Made by a program: the position numbers and the translations under genes. A stretch of DNA of 64,000 nucleotides from Acuticoccus sp. MNP-M23 (GTDB lineage Bacteria > Pseudomonadota > Alphaproteobacteria > Rhizobiales > Amorphaceae): assembly GCF_031195445.1 (NCBI RefSeq), contig NZ_CP133480.1, positions 868,001 through 932,000 on the forward strand, in the 5' to 3' direction. Position 1 is the stretch's first letter; each line of letters opens with the position of its first letter. Positions 34,443 to 44,299 of the stretch are shown here, piece after piece. The notes below the pieces were generated by a model. It was not told the origin of the DNA. It saw only the letters and a program-made list of their open reading frames with translations, and ran no database searches.

Positions 34443-35495
34443 TCAAAGGCCAAGCATCTTGCGGACGGCGGCCTGATCGGTTGATCCGCCGGCAAAATCA
34501 TCAAACGCTTTTTCCGTGACCGGAATAATGTGGTCCTTCACGAATTGTGCCCCTTCGCGGGCGCCGACCTCGGCGTCCTTCAGCGCGCACTCCCACTCCA
34601 CCACGGCCCAGCCATCGTAGCCATGGGTGGCAAGCGCCGAGAACACCGCCTTGAAGTCCACCTGCCCGTCGCCCAGCGAGCGGAACCGGCCGGCCCGCTG
34701 CGCCCACGGCTGGAAGCCGGAGTAGACGCCCTGCCGCCCGGTCGGGTTGAACTCGGCGTCCTTGGCGTGGAACGCCTTGATGCGCTCGGCGTAGATGTCG
34801 ATGAACGCCACATGATCGAGCTGCTGCAGGACGAAGTGAGACGGGTCGTAGTTGATGTTGCAGCGCGGGTGACCGTCCAGCCGGTCGAGGAACATCTCGA
34901 AGGTGGCGCCGTCGAACACGTCCTCGCCGGGGTGGATCTCGAAGCACATGTCGACACCCTCCTCGTCGTATGCGTCGAGGATCGGCTTCCAGCGCCTGGC
35001 AAGTTCGGCGAACGCCTCGTCGATCAGCCCGTCCGGCCGCTGCGGCCACGGGTAGAGGAACGGCCACGCGAGTGCGCCCGTAAAACCGACCGCAGTATCG
35101 AGGCCGAGGTTGCGCGAGGCCTTGGCCGCAAAGCGCAGCTGCTCCTCTGCCCACGCCTGCCGCGCCGCGGGATTGCCATGCACTTCGGGCGGGGCGAATG
35201 CGTCGAACGCGGTATCGTAGACGGGGTTCACCGCCAGGAGCTGGCCTTGCAGGTGGACCGAGAGGTCGGTGATGGCGAGGCCGGCCTCACCGCAGATGCC
35301 GGCCACCTCGTCGCAATAATCCTTTGAGCTGGCGGCTTTGGCGAGGTCGAACAGGCGCGCGTCAGGCGACGGGATCTGCACGGCCACATAGCCGCAGTCG
35401 GCAGCCCACTTGGCGATGGCGGGGAGCGAGTTGAACGGGGCTTCGTCGCCGGCAAACTGTGCCAGGAACAGGCCCGGTCCCTTCATGGTTGGCAT
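34443..35495 (-). CDS. Sugar phosphate isomerase/epimerase-like TIM barrel protein
   Basis: 350-aa AP-endonuclease-2/xylose-isomerase-type barrel. Metal ligands of the family can be placed in CFEIHPGEDVFDG (Glu), NYDPSHF (Asp, His), FHAKDAEF (His, Asp) and VVEWECA (Glu). Proteins of this type epimerise or isomerise sugars, inositols or sugar acids. ATG at 35495 was preferred to one 18 nt upstream because AAGGAA lies at proper distance. Paired with a periplasmic 5'-nucleotidase, so a pentose from nucleosides is one possible substrate; the true one is not evident. Confidence 0.8.
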   Translation of the reverse strand: MPTMKGPGLFLAQFAGDEAPFNSLPAIAKWAADCGYVAVQIPSPDARLFDLAKAASSKDYCDEVAGICGEAGLAITDLSVHLQGQLLAVNPVYDTAFDAFAPPEVHGNPAARQAWAEEQLRFAAKASRNLGLDTAVGFTGALAWPFLYPWPQRPDGLIDEAFAELARRWKPILDAYDEEGVDMCFEIHPGEDVFDGATFEMFLDRLDGHPRCNINYDPSHFVLQQLDHVAFIDIYAERIKAFHAKDAEFNPTGRQGVYSGFQPWAQRAGRFRSLGDGQVDFKAVFSALATHGYDGWAVVEWECALKDAEVGAREGAQFVKDHIIPVTEKAFDDFAGGSTDQAAVRKMLGL

Positions 35496-35554
35496 CGCGC
35501 AGCGTTCCTTCAAGATGTTCTTTTCGGGATGCTGCGCAGCGCTTCAGGGTCGCG

Positions 35555-36094
35555 TCAAGGTTGGGGGGTGGCGCCGTCCTCACCCACAGCTCGGGCCAGG
35601 CGGGAGAAGAATTTCTCGATCAGCGTCGCAGCGGCCTTGTCGAGGAGGCGGCCGCCAGCTGCTGCGACCATGCCCTTGATGAGCAGCGCGTAGCGGTAGC
35701 GCACCTCCGTGCCGCCCGCCACCGGCGCAAGATCAATCCACCCCTCACCGCTGGAGCGTCCGAACGGCCCCTCGGCCCCGCCCAGAAGAACGAGACTCTC
35801 GGGCTCCGCCATATCCGCGAAAACGGCGCTGACACGGTAGATGCCCTTCAGCCGGCCGACGCCGATGCCAACGTCCGCTGCATAGGCGCGGCCTTGGCCC
35901 TCATCCACCCGGCGGAGGGTCTCGGCCCCCGGAATGGCCGCGGCAAGCCGCCGCTCATCCATGATGATGGCCCAGAGTTCAGCCGGCGCGACCGGAACGA
36001 CGGTGGAACCCGCGCCCGTCATTTTGTAGCCGCGGCCCGCCGGCATCTCCGGCCCGTCACGGCCCTCTCGGCTTTGCTCACTCATCATGTACAT
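35555..36094 (-). CDS. CoxG-like SRPBCC family protein
   Basis: 179-aa protein with a START/SRPBCC fold resembling carbon monoxide dehydrogenase subunit G: PVAPAELWAIIMDERRLAAAIPGAETL in pieces PVAPAELWAIIMD and AAAIPGAETL, then VGVGRLKGIYRV-like IGVGRLKGIYRV, GEGWIDLAP and TEVRYRYALLIKG. In CO dehydrogenase operons CoxG helps membrane attachment, but no cox genes are near, and many CoxG-like proteins have other unknown ligands. Start at 36094 is uncertain, with two further ATGs in frame at 36088 and 36085. About 60 nt upstream of the isomerase-like gene and possibly cotranscribed. Confidence 0.78.
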   Translation of the reverse strand: MYMMSEQSREGRDGPEMPAGRGYKMTGAGSTVVPVAPAELWAIIMDERRLAAAIPGAETLRRVDEGQGRAYAADVGIGVGRLKGIYRVSAVFADMAEPESLVLLGGAEGPFGRSSGEGWIDLAPVAGGTEVRYRYALLIKGMVAAAGGRLLDKAAATLIEKFFSRLARAVGEDGATPQP

Positions 36095-36201
36095 CCGTCG
36101 CTGATCACACTGTTCATATGGGTTGCGCGTGCATAAGCAATGTGTTGGCGAACTTCACCGCGGCCAAAAGCGTTAAGCCTGCAAAGGAAGTCTGTAGATT
36201 C

Positions 36202-37311
36202 ATGAACCTGCCGTCCCGTGAAGAACTGCTCGACCGCTCCACCGGTGCCGGTCACATGGACAAGGACGCCAGCCCGCACAGCCACGTTTTCTCGTTCATC
36301 TGGGCCGTCAGCTGGCGCCAGCAGATCTTCATCATGCTCCTGGCGCTGACGGTGGCGGGTCTCGATGTGGTCCCGCTGGAAATCCAGCGCCGCATTGTGG
36401 ATGGCGCCATCGACACCGGCTCCATCCCCGTACTGGTGCGCCTTGCGCTCGTGTACCTCGGCGTGCTGGCGGTCCACCAGGTGACAAAGCACGTCCTGCG
36501 CGTCTTTCAGGGCGCCGTTGCTGAGGATGTTCTGCGTGCAGCCCGTGCGCGGCTTTACCGCGACAGCGCGCCGGACACCGAGGTCGAGCTGGATTCGGAC
36601 GACGACGAAAGCGTCGGCGAGCGCAAGAAGGGCGGCACCCGCGTGGCCGTTCTGGGCCAGGAGATCGAGGCGATCTCGGTATTTTCCGGCAATGCTTTCG
36701 GTGAGGCGGCGGTGCAGATTGCCACCATCTGCGGCCTCGTCTTCTACATGATCTTCACCGAGCCGTTTCTGGCCGCCATCTCGCTGCCGTTCCTCATCCC
36801 GCAGGCCCTGGTGGTGCCGATGGTTCAGACCCGGATCAACCGCTTGTCCAAGAACCGCGTGGAGGAGCGCCGCGCCCTCAACGCCGCCGTGATGAAGGAC
36901 GACGACCAGCGCTTTCTGAAGAGCGGCCGCACGCTGCGCACCCTCGGCGTCAATGTGGCGTGGTGGAAGAGCGTGGCGCGTTTCATCGTCAACAGCCTGA
37001 ATGCGCTGGCGCCGCTCGCCGTGCTCAGCTTCGGCGGCTATCTCGCCATTGAGGGCGAAACGTCCATCGGCACGATCGTGGCGTTCGTTTCCGGCTTCCA
37101 GCGCATGTCCGACCCCGCCAAGCACCTGCTCGACTATTATCGCTCCGCGTCCCTCACCCAGACCCGCTACCGCCTCATCCGCGATTTCATCGCCAAGATG
37201 CCGCAGCGGGACGAGAGCGCGGTGTCCGACGAACCGGACGAAACGGCAACCGCCGCCACCGGCAGCGAAGGCGCGGCCGGCACAACGACCGACCACGCCA
37301 CACGCCCCTGA
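36202..37311 (+). CDS. ABC exporter transmembrane domain protein lacking an ATPase domain
   Basis: 369-aa membrane protein with the type-1 ABC exporter membrane fold: about six hydrophobic segments between residues 28 and 300 (first IFIMLLALTVAGLDVV, last pair near 255-300), coupling regions and the typical VAFVSGFQRMSDP stretch near the end of TM6. It stops shortly after, with a Ser/Thr/Ala-rich tail, and contains no Walker A, signature or Walker B sequence. No ATPase gene of exporter type is nearby. The longer frame from 36118 is possible; ATG 36202 has GGAAG upstream. It either pairs with a distant ATPase half or has a non-transport role. Confidence 0.8.
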   Translation: MNLPSREELLDRSTGAGHMDKDASPHSHVFSFIWAVSWRQQIFIMLLALTVAGLDVVPLEIQRRIVDGAIDTGSIPVLVRLALVYLGVLAVHQVTKHVLRVFQGAVAEDVLRAARARLYRDSAPDTEVELDSDDDESVGERKKGGTRVAVLGQEIEAISVFSGNAFGEAAVQIATICGLVFYMIFTEPFLAAISLPFLIPQALVVPMVQTRINRLSKNRVEERRALNAAVMKDDDQRFLKSGRTLRTLGVNVAWWKSVARFIVNSLNALAPLAVLSFGGYLAIEGETSIGTIVAFVSGFQRMSDPAKHLLDYYRSASLTQTRYRLIRDFIAKMPQRDESAVSDEPDETATAATGSEGAAGTTTDHATRP

Positions 37312-37315
37312 CGGA

Positions 37316-38374
37316 TCAACGCGCCGGCTGGGGGATCCATCCCGGCATCGCCACATCGGCGTGGGAGAACTGCGGAAGTTTCTCGGCCAGCTGTTCCATG
37401 TTGGTGATGTCCCCGTCGTTGAGCGCCTTCTGCGTGATCAGCGTGGGCGGGACCACAACGCTGGCACCGGGGTTCTCGCCGGCCAGCATCATCGCCAGCG
37501 CACGGACAGAGACCTCGCCCACAACCGCGGGGTTGGTGGCCGCCGTTGCCACCCAGGCCGAGCCCTGCTCGCGCATGGCGGCGATGTCCGCCGTGGAGAC
37601 GTCGGCCGAGTAGATCTTGATGTCCTGGCTGAGGCCGGCCTCGTCCACGGCAATCTTCACGCCCTTGGCGAACTCGTCGTAAGGGGCGAACATCACGTTG
37701 ATGTTCGGGTTGGCGCGCAGCACTGCGGCCGCCTGGTTGGCCACCGAGTTTGCAATCGGGTTATCCAGCGTGCCGAAGCGGGCGACTTCCTCGATGCCGG
37801 GATAGCGGGCCTTGAAGTCCTGCCAGGTCTCGTCGCGCCGGTCGAGCGGTGCAATGCCTGCGACGTAGACGTAGCCTGCCTTGAAGCTCTCGCCATTGTC
37901 GGCCACGGCCTGCTCCAGGGCGAGCCGGGCAAGGTCGCGGTCGGACTGCTCGATCTGCGGCACCGCCGGATTGTCGACGTTCACGTCGAACGCGACGACC
38001 TTGATGCCGGCATCCAGCGCGCGCTGCACGGCCGGCTGCATGCTCTCGGTCAGCCCGTGCTGGACGATGATGCCCTCCACGCCAAGGCCGATGGCCTGGT
38101 CCATCATGTCGGACTGGAGAGCGGCGTCCTGCCGGCTGTCGAACACGCGAAGCTCGATGCCGAGCGCTTCTGCCTGGCGCTGCACGCCCGACAGGTAAGC
38201 CTGGAAGAAGTCGCCGGTGGAAAGGTAGCGCACCAGCGCAACGCGCGGGCCGTTGTCGCCATCGAACGGGGCCGGTGCTCCGTCCAGCGCAAGCGCCGGT
38301 GCGGCATAGACAGCCGGCAGCGCGATGGTCGCGGCAAGCGCGGCCAGTGTACCCCTGCGGGTCATTTTGATCAT
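37316..38374 (-). CDS. Sugar ABC transporter periplasmic binding protein (RbsB type)
   Basis: 352-aa exported receptor of the ribose/galactose-binding cluster. Signal peptide with TRRGTLAALAATIALPA, cleavage near ALALDG. Two-lobed fold with RVALVRYLSTGDFFQAYL, DMMDQAIGLGVEGIIVQH read in pieces, VVAFDVNVDNP and NVMFAPYDEFAKG. ATG at 38374 follows a strong GGAGGA. Third gene of a leftward ATPase-permease-receptor operon, divergent from the mtnK operon, so methylthioribose, 5-deoxyribose or another pentose are candidate ligands. Confidence 0.86.
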   Translation of the reverse strand: MIKMTRRGTLAALAATIALPAVYAAPALALDGAPAPFDGDNGPRVALVRYLSTGDFFQAYLSGVQRQAEALGIELRVFDSRQDAALQSDMMDQAIGLGVEGIIVQHGLTESMQPAVQRALDAGIKVVAFDVNVDNPAVPQIEQSDRDLARLALEQAVADNGESFKAGYVYVAGIAPLDRRDETWQDFKARYPGIEEVARFGTLDNPIANSVANQAAAVLRANPNINVMFAPYDEFAKGVKIAVDEAGLSQDIKIYSADVSTADIAAMREQGSAWVATAATNPAVVGEVSVRALAMMLAGENPGASVVVPPTLITQKALNDGDITNMEQLAEKLPQFSHADVAMPGWIPQPAR

Positions 38375-38394
38375 TGTTGGTCCTCCCTCTTTCT

Positions 38395-39426
38395 CTACGA
38401 ACGCCGGACCGAAAGTCCGAACGTGAACATCAGCGCGCCGACGAGCACGGCACCCTTGACGAAGTCCTGCGCATAATAGGGTGCGTTCATCATCGTCAGC
38501 CCGTTGAGCAGCAGCCCCACAAAAAGCGCGCCGATGGCCGTGCCGATGGCGTTGGGCTTGCCAGCGCCGAACACGGCAAATCCGATGAGCGCCGCCGCAA
38601 CCGCATCCAGAAGGAGCGAGTTGCCGGACGACACGTCCCCCCGGCCGACACGGGCGGCCAGCAAGATGCCGCCGATCGACGCGAACACGCCGGAGATCAT
38701 GTAGGCCGCAATCTTGTAGCGCTCCACCGGGGCGCCGGCGAGCCGGGCAGCCTGCGCGTTGGAGCCGATGGCGTACATGATCCGCCCATAGCGCGTGAAT
38801 GTCATGAACACGGTGATGATGACCGCAAGCCCCAGCATCACCAGAACCGAGATGGGCACCAGATCCGCCACGCGGTAGCGGCCGAGCGCCAGGAAGGCGG
38901 CGGTGAACGAGCCGTTGGCGGTCGACCCGTCGGGCAGCATCATGCCGGTTGCGATGGAACGTCCCGCGGTGGGAATGAGCTGCAGGCCGAGGAGCAGAAA
39001 CATCATCCCGAGCGTGGCCAGAAGGTCCGGCACCCGAAACCTGACGATGAGCATTCCGTTGCAAAAGCCGACCAGCGCGCCCAGCGCCAGACAGGCGGCA
39101 ACCGCCGGCACCGTGCCGGCATCGAACACCACCATCACGTAGGACGACGTCATCAGCGCGGTGGCGGCGACGGCGCCGATGGACAGGTCGAACCCGCCCA
39201 CCACAAGGGTTGCGGTCACGCCAAGCGCCAGAATGGCAACGATGGAGACCGACTGCAGCACGATCACCATGTTGCGCACGGACAGGAACGCCGGCTCCAT
39301 GAAGCCGAAGAAGGCAACCATCGCCACCAGCAGCGCGACGAGACCGTAGCGCACGGCAAAGGCGCGCAGCGTGGTGCGGGGGCGTGCGGCGGGCTTGCGC
39401 TCCGGCGCGTTGTCAGTGGCAGTCAT
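38395..39426 (-). CDS. Sugar ABC transporter permease (RbsC type)
   Basis: 343-aa permease with 8-10 membrane segments. Family features are VTATLVVGGFDLSIGAV in two parts LVVGGFDLS and IGAVAATA, the conserved ARLAGAPVERYKIAAYMISG segment (AARLAGAPV, YKIAAYMISG), and ALIGFAVFGAGKPNAIGT in the second half. It makes a homodimer channel working with the divergent-operon ATPase. Starts at ATG 39426 with AGGACC upstream and is followed 20 nt later by the receptor gene. Confidence 0.88.
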   Translation of the reverse strand: MTATDNAPERKPAARPRTTLRAFAVRYGLVALLVAMVAFFGFMEPAFLSVRNMVIVLQSVSIVAILALGVTATLVVGGFDLSIGAVAATALMTSSYVMVVFDAGTVPAVAACLALGALVGFCNGMLIVRFRVPDLLATLGMMFLLLGLQLIPTAGRSIATGMMLPDGSTANGSFTAAFLALGRYRVADLVPISVLVMLGLAVIITVFMTFTRYGRIMYAIGSNAQAARLAGAPVERYKIAAYMISGVFASIGGILLAARVGRGDVSSGNSLLLDAVAAALIGFAVFGAGKPNAIGTAIGALFVGLLLNGLTMMNAPYYAQDFVKGAVLVGALMFTFGLSVRRS

Positions 39427-39529
39427 GTAAGGTCCTGGATCGGTGGGGTCGTGCCGGGGGGGTGGAGCGTTGCGCGGGACGTGGCGATCGTCAACGCCGT
39501 TCGCCGCGGCGAGAAAGAGGGCAATCCGG

Positions 39530-41050
39530 TCAGGCAGGGACTGGCGCAACCGGCGCGGTGGACATATGCGCGACCACCGCGTCCCGATCCAGCGTATCGG
39601 AGGCATGTTCGCCTACAATCGTGTGGTGGGCGATCACCACAATGCGGTCCGCCACCTCAATCGCCTCGTCGAGATCGGCGCACAGGACCAGCGTGGCTCT
39701 GCCCGCTGCCGTTGCGCGCAGGGCAGCGCCAATATCCCGCCGCGCCGCAATATCCACACCCTGAAACGGCTCGTCGAGAATGAGGAGCTTCGCCGGTTTC
39801 GACAGCCAGCGCGCCAGCACGACCTTCTGCTGGTTGCCGCCGGACAGGGTGCCGATGGCGTCCGTCTCGCGCCGCGCGACAATGCCGAGCCGGTCGATCT
39901 GGGTTGCAGCATGGGTCCGCTCCGCCCCGCGGCGGATCATGCCGAACGCCGAAAATTCCGCGGTGAAGGGCAGCGTCATGTTCTGGCTGATGTCGAAGTC
40001 GGGCACCAGCGAGCCGCCGGAGCGGTCCTCCGATGCCATGAACACGCCGGCCGCCACGGCATCGCTCGGCGCGCGGGGGGCGTAGGTTTCGCCATCCAGC
40101 TCCATCGTGCCGCCGGCCGCGCTGGCGACACCATAGGCCACCTGCGCAAACTCCGTCTTGCCCGCGCCGACAAGGCCCACCAGCGCCGTCACTTCGTCCT
40201 CGCGCAGCGCAATGTCCATCGGCGGGCTCATCGGCGCCAGTTTCAGCCCCTTGGCGGCAAACATCGTCCGGCCCGGCGCTTTGCGCGCGTGGCCCGCCTT
40301 GGCGAGCGCTGCGCCCAGCATGGCATCCACCGCCGCCTCATAGTCCAGCGGCGGGCGGAAATCGCCGGTGATCACACCGTCGCGCAAGGTGACGATGCGG
40401 TCCGCCAGACGGCGGATATCGCCCATCCGGTGCGAGATATAAAGAACCGGGATGCCCCTTTCCTTCAGCGTCTCAATCACGCCGAACAGACGCTCCGCCT
40501 CAGTGTCGGACAGCGCCGAGGTCGGCTCATCGAGGATCAGGAGTTTGGGTTCGTGGGCGAGCGCACGGGCGATGGCGACCATCTGCCGGTCGGCAAGCGA
40601 GAGGTCCGCCATCGGCCGGTCGAGCTTCATGTCGAGGCCGACACGGTCGAGCATCCGCTGCGCGTCGGCCCGCAGCCGGCGCCGGCCGAACCACATCGAC
40701 CCGCCGCGGCAAAGCTGGTCGATCATCAGGTTTTCGAGGACGTCCATGGTGAGGACGACGTTGTCGTTGATGGCCTGGTGGACGACGACGACGCCCTTCT
40801 CCAGCGCATCCGACGGAGAATCCGGTGCAAAGGCGACGCCGCCCAGCGTCATTTCACCCGCCGTGGCGGGGTGGACGCCGGCAACGATCTTGACCAGTGT
40901 GGACTTGCCCGCACCATTGGCCCCCATGAAGGCAGTGACCTCGCCGGGTGTCAGAAAAAGATCAACGCCCCTGAGGACGCTCGTTTCCCCAAAAATTTTC
41001 ACGAGACCGGCTACCGAGAAAACCGCCTTTGATTTGTATGCGTCGTTCAC
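39530..41050 (-). CDS. Sugar ABC transporter ATP-binding protein (RbsA/MglA type)
   Basis: 506-aa ATPase with two fused nucleotide-binding domains, as in RbsA. First Walker A is GANGAGKST (43-51), its signature is LSLADRQMV, and Walker B is LLILDEPTSAL. The second half has an altered P-loop, GLVGAGKTE, and the signature LSGGNQQKV. Start is GTG at 41050 with AAGGC upstream. First gene of the importer operon, separated by 110 nt from mtnK on the other strand. Confidence 0.9.
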   Translation of the reverse strand: MNDAYKSKAVFSVAGLVKIFGETSVLRGVDLFLTPGEVTAFMGANGAGKSTLVKIVAGVHPATAGEMTLGGVAFAPDSPSDALEKGVVVVHQAINDNVVLTMDVLENLMIDQLCRGGSMWFGRRRLRADAQRMLDRVGLDMKLDRPMADLSLADRQMVAIARALAHEPKLLILDEPTSALSDTEAERLFGVIETLKERGIPVLYISHRMGDIRRLADRIVTLRDGVITGDFRPPLDYEAAVDAMLGAALAKAGHARKAPGRTMFAAKGLKLAPMSPPMDIALREDEVTALVGLVGAGKTEFAQVAYGVASAAGGTMELDGETYAPRAPSDAVAAGVFMASEDRSGGSLVPDFDISQNMTLPFTAEFSAFGMIRRGAERTHAATQIDRLGIVARRETDAIGTLSGGNQQKVVLARWLSKPAKLLILDEPFQGVDIAARRDIGAALRATAAGRATLVLCADLDEAIEVADRIVVIAHHTIVGEHASDTLDRDAVVAHMSTAPVAPVPA

Positions 41051-41106
41051 GTTTTGCCTTGTATTATAATCTGCTTTGCAGAGTTTTTTTTATTGAGCTG
41101 AGGCCC

Positions 41107-41152
41107 TGCGTCAGGCAGTGCGTCAGCTCCGGTTTCTAGAGTAGAGCGTCAG
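41107..41152. promoter_or_regulatory. Iterated GCGTCAG motif between the sugar ABC operon and mtnK
   Basis: The heptamer GCGTCAG occurs three times on the plus strand, at 41108-41114, 41120-41126 and 41146-41152; the first two are extended to TGCGTCAG and lie 12 bp apart. They are in the 110-nt divergent region, together with a TATAAT-containing palindrome at 41063-41070. Position suggests a regulator site or promoter control for one or both operons. Not matched to a known operator. Confidence 0.3.
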
Positions 41153-41160
41153 AGGGACTT

Positions 41161-42479
41161 ATGGGTCATATCCCGTCGGGTCACACACGCAAAGAAGACA
41201 TCGTGGCCGTACCAGACTTTAAAGACTACAAGCCGCTTTCCCTCGACAGCGTCGCAAAGCGTCTCGCCACCTACCCCGGCGTTCAGGAGCGCCTCGGCGG
41301 CAAGCCCGAGAGCTGGACCGTGCGCGAGGTGGGCGACGGCAACCTCAACTTCGTCTACATCGTTACGGGGCCGGACGGGTCGCTCTGCGCCAAGCAGGCA
41401 TTGCCCTATGTGCGCCTTGTGGGTGAGAGCTGGCCGCTCCCCCTGTCCCGCTCCTTCTACGAGCATGCCGCCCTGGTGCGGCAGGACAAGGCCAACGGCT
41501 CCGTGCCCGAGATCTTCAATTATGACGGGCCGCAGGCGCTGATCGTGATGGAGAATCTTTCGCCGCACGTGATCTGGCGCAAGGCACTCATCAACCGCGA
41601 ACAGCACGACGTGGCCGCAAAAATGGTCGGCGAATTTGCCGCCGAATGCCACTTCCGCACATCCGACCTTGCCTTGTCCGCCGAGACCAAGAAGGCGGAG
41701 ATTGCCATGTTCGCGGGCAACACCGCGCTGTGCAAGATCACCGAAGACCTCGTCTTCACCGACCCCTATTACGATCACCCCATGAATTCATGGACCTCGC
41801 CCGAGCTGGACGAGACGGTGCGTGCCGTCCAGGGCGATCCGCAGTGGAAAGCGGCGGTGCAGGAGCTGAAGTTCATCTTCCTCACCCGCACAGAAGCGAT
41901 GCTCCACGGCGACCTGCACACCGGGTCGATCATGGTGCACAAGAACGAGGACGGCACCGAAGACATTCGGATCATCGACCCCGAGTTCGCCTTCTACGGC
42001 CCCATGGGCTTCGACTGCGGCGCGCTGATCGGCAACCTTCTTCTGAACTTGTTTGCGCAGGACGGCTATCCCGGCCGCGCGTGCGTCTATCAGGACTGGC
42101 TGCTGGAGCAGATCGAAAACTTCTGCCACGCTTACGCGTCGCGCTTTTCGGAGCTTTGGCGCACGGAACGGACCGGCGACGCCTACGCCCGCAGCCTGTT
42201 CGAAGACCAGAACCATACCGATGCGTCGGAGATCGCGCTCACCAACTTTCTCCACCGCGTGGAGATGGACTCGCTTGGCTTTGCCGGCGCCAAGATGACG
42301 CGCCGGATCATCGGCCTTGCCGGCGTGGCGGACCTGCAGGGCATTGCCGACCCCGCGACGCGGGCTGCCTGCGAGCGGCGGGCGCTGGCGCTGGCACGGA
42401 TGATGGTGGTGGAGCGCGTGGAGCTCGGCTCGCTTGGCCGCACGCTGGAACATGCAGAGCGAATTCTGAAGGACGTGAA

Positions 42480-42483
<4 letters not shown>
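41161..42483 (+). CDS. mtnK: S-methyl-5-thioribose kinase
   Basis: 440-aa kinase of the protein-kinase-like fold that phosphorylates methylthioribose (and in some bacteria 5-deoxyribose) at C1. The diagnostic catalytic loop is [13 protein letters not shown], and the metal-binding segment is [16 protein letters not shown]-terminal [15 protein letters not shown] forms the ATP loop. ATG at 41161 has AGAGGGAC directly upstream; a GTG at 41203 is an alternative. Its TGA overlaps the start of mtnA (ATGA), so the two are translationally coupled. Confidence 0.92.
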
Positions 42484-43591
<1,108 letters not shown>

Positions 43592-43592
<1 letters not shown>

Positions 43593-44266
43593 TGGCGGCG
43601 CGGCTCACCAACGTCAACCTGCGCAAGGCGATCATCGAGACCTGTCTGGAAATGAACGCCAGCGGGCTCAACCAGGGCACGTCCGGCAACGTCTCGGCGC
43701 GGGTGCGCGGCGGGATGCTGATCACCCCTTCCGGCATTCCCTACGGCGACCTTGCGCCCGACCAGATCGTCTTCGTGCGCGACGACGGCCGGGCGGACGG
43801 GCCGTGGCGCCCTTCGTCCGAATGGCGGATGCACCGGGACATCTACACGGGCCGCGCAAAAGCGGGTGCGGTGGTTCATGTCCACTCCACCATGGCAACC
43901 GCGCTCTCGTGCCTGCGCCGCGGCATTCCGCCGTTCCACTACATGGTGGCGGTGGCAGGTGGGACGGATGTGCGCTGCGCCGACTACAAGCTGTTCGGCA
44001 CGCAGGCGCTGTCCGATGCGATGCTGAAAGCGCTGGAGGACCGGAGCGCGTGCCTTCTCGCCAACCACGGCCAGATCGCCTTTGCCCCAACGCTCGGCAA
44101 GGCGCTGTGGCTTGCGGGCGAGATCGAGACGCTTGCGGCACAGCTGGTTGCCGCCAGCCAGATCGGCGACCCGGTCATCCTGGACGATGACGCGATGGCC
44201 GAGGTCCTCGCCGCGTTCAAGGACTACGGCAAGCAGCCATCGGCAAAACAGAAAGCCGGCGCCTGA
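43592..44266 (+). CDS. Class II aldolase, methylthioribulose-1-phosphate aldolase-like (Ald2)
   Basis: 224-aa zinc aldolase of the fuculose-phosphate aldolase family. Zinc ligands H96 and H98 in VVHVHST and H159 in LANHGQ, and the catalytic Glu77 in SSEWRMH. In the DHAP shunt such an enzyme cleaves methylthioribulose- or deoxyribulose-1-phosphate to dihydroxyacetone phosphate and an aldehyde. Replacement of the mtnB dehydratase by this gene right after mtnK and mtnA points to that shunt rather than the classical methionine salvage pathway. Start overlaps the mtnA stop by 1 nt. Confidence 0.88.
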
Positions 44267-44275
44267 GGCGCCGGC
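44255..44275. terminator. Hairpin spanning the aldolase stop codon
   Basis: GCCGGCGCC-TGA-GGCGCCGGC, a perfect 9-bp inverted repeat whose 3-nt loop is the TGA stop of the aldolase gene. It lies between convergent genes (the next stop is at 44300) and could help end transcription from both sides, but there is no T-tract on either strand. Confidence 0.45.
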
Positions 44276-44299
44276 CAGGTCAGATTGCCAATGTGCGGG

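Noticed and set aside
35555-36094. Carbon monoxide dehydrogenase accessory gene
   Set aside because: No coxL, coxM or coxS gene is near; only family resemblance to CoxG is kept.
37316-39064. Longer start for the RbsB-like gene within the permease gene
   Set aside because: The signal peptide and a strong ribosome site place the start at 38374; the extension is just the wrong frame of rbsC.
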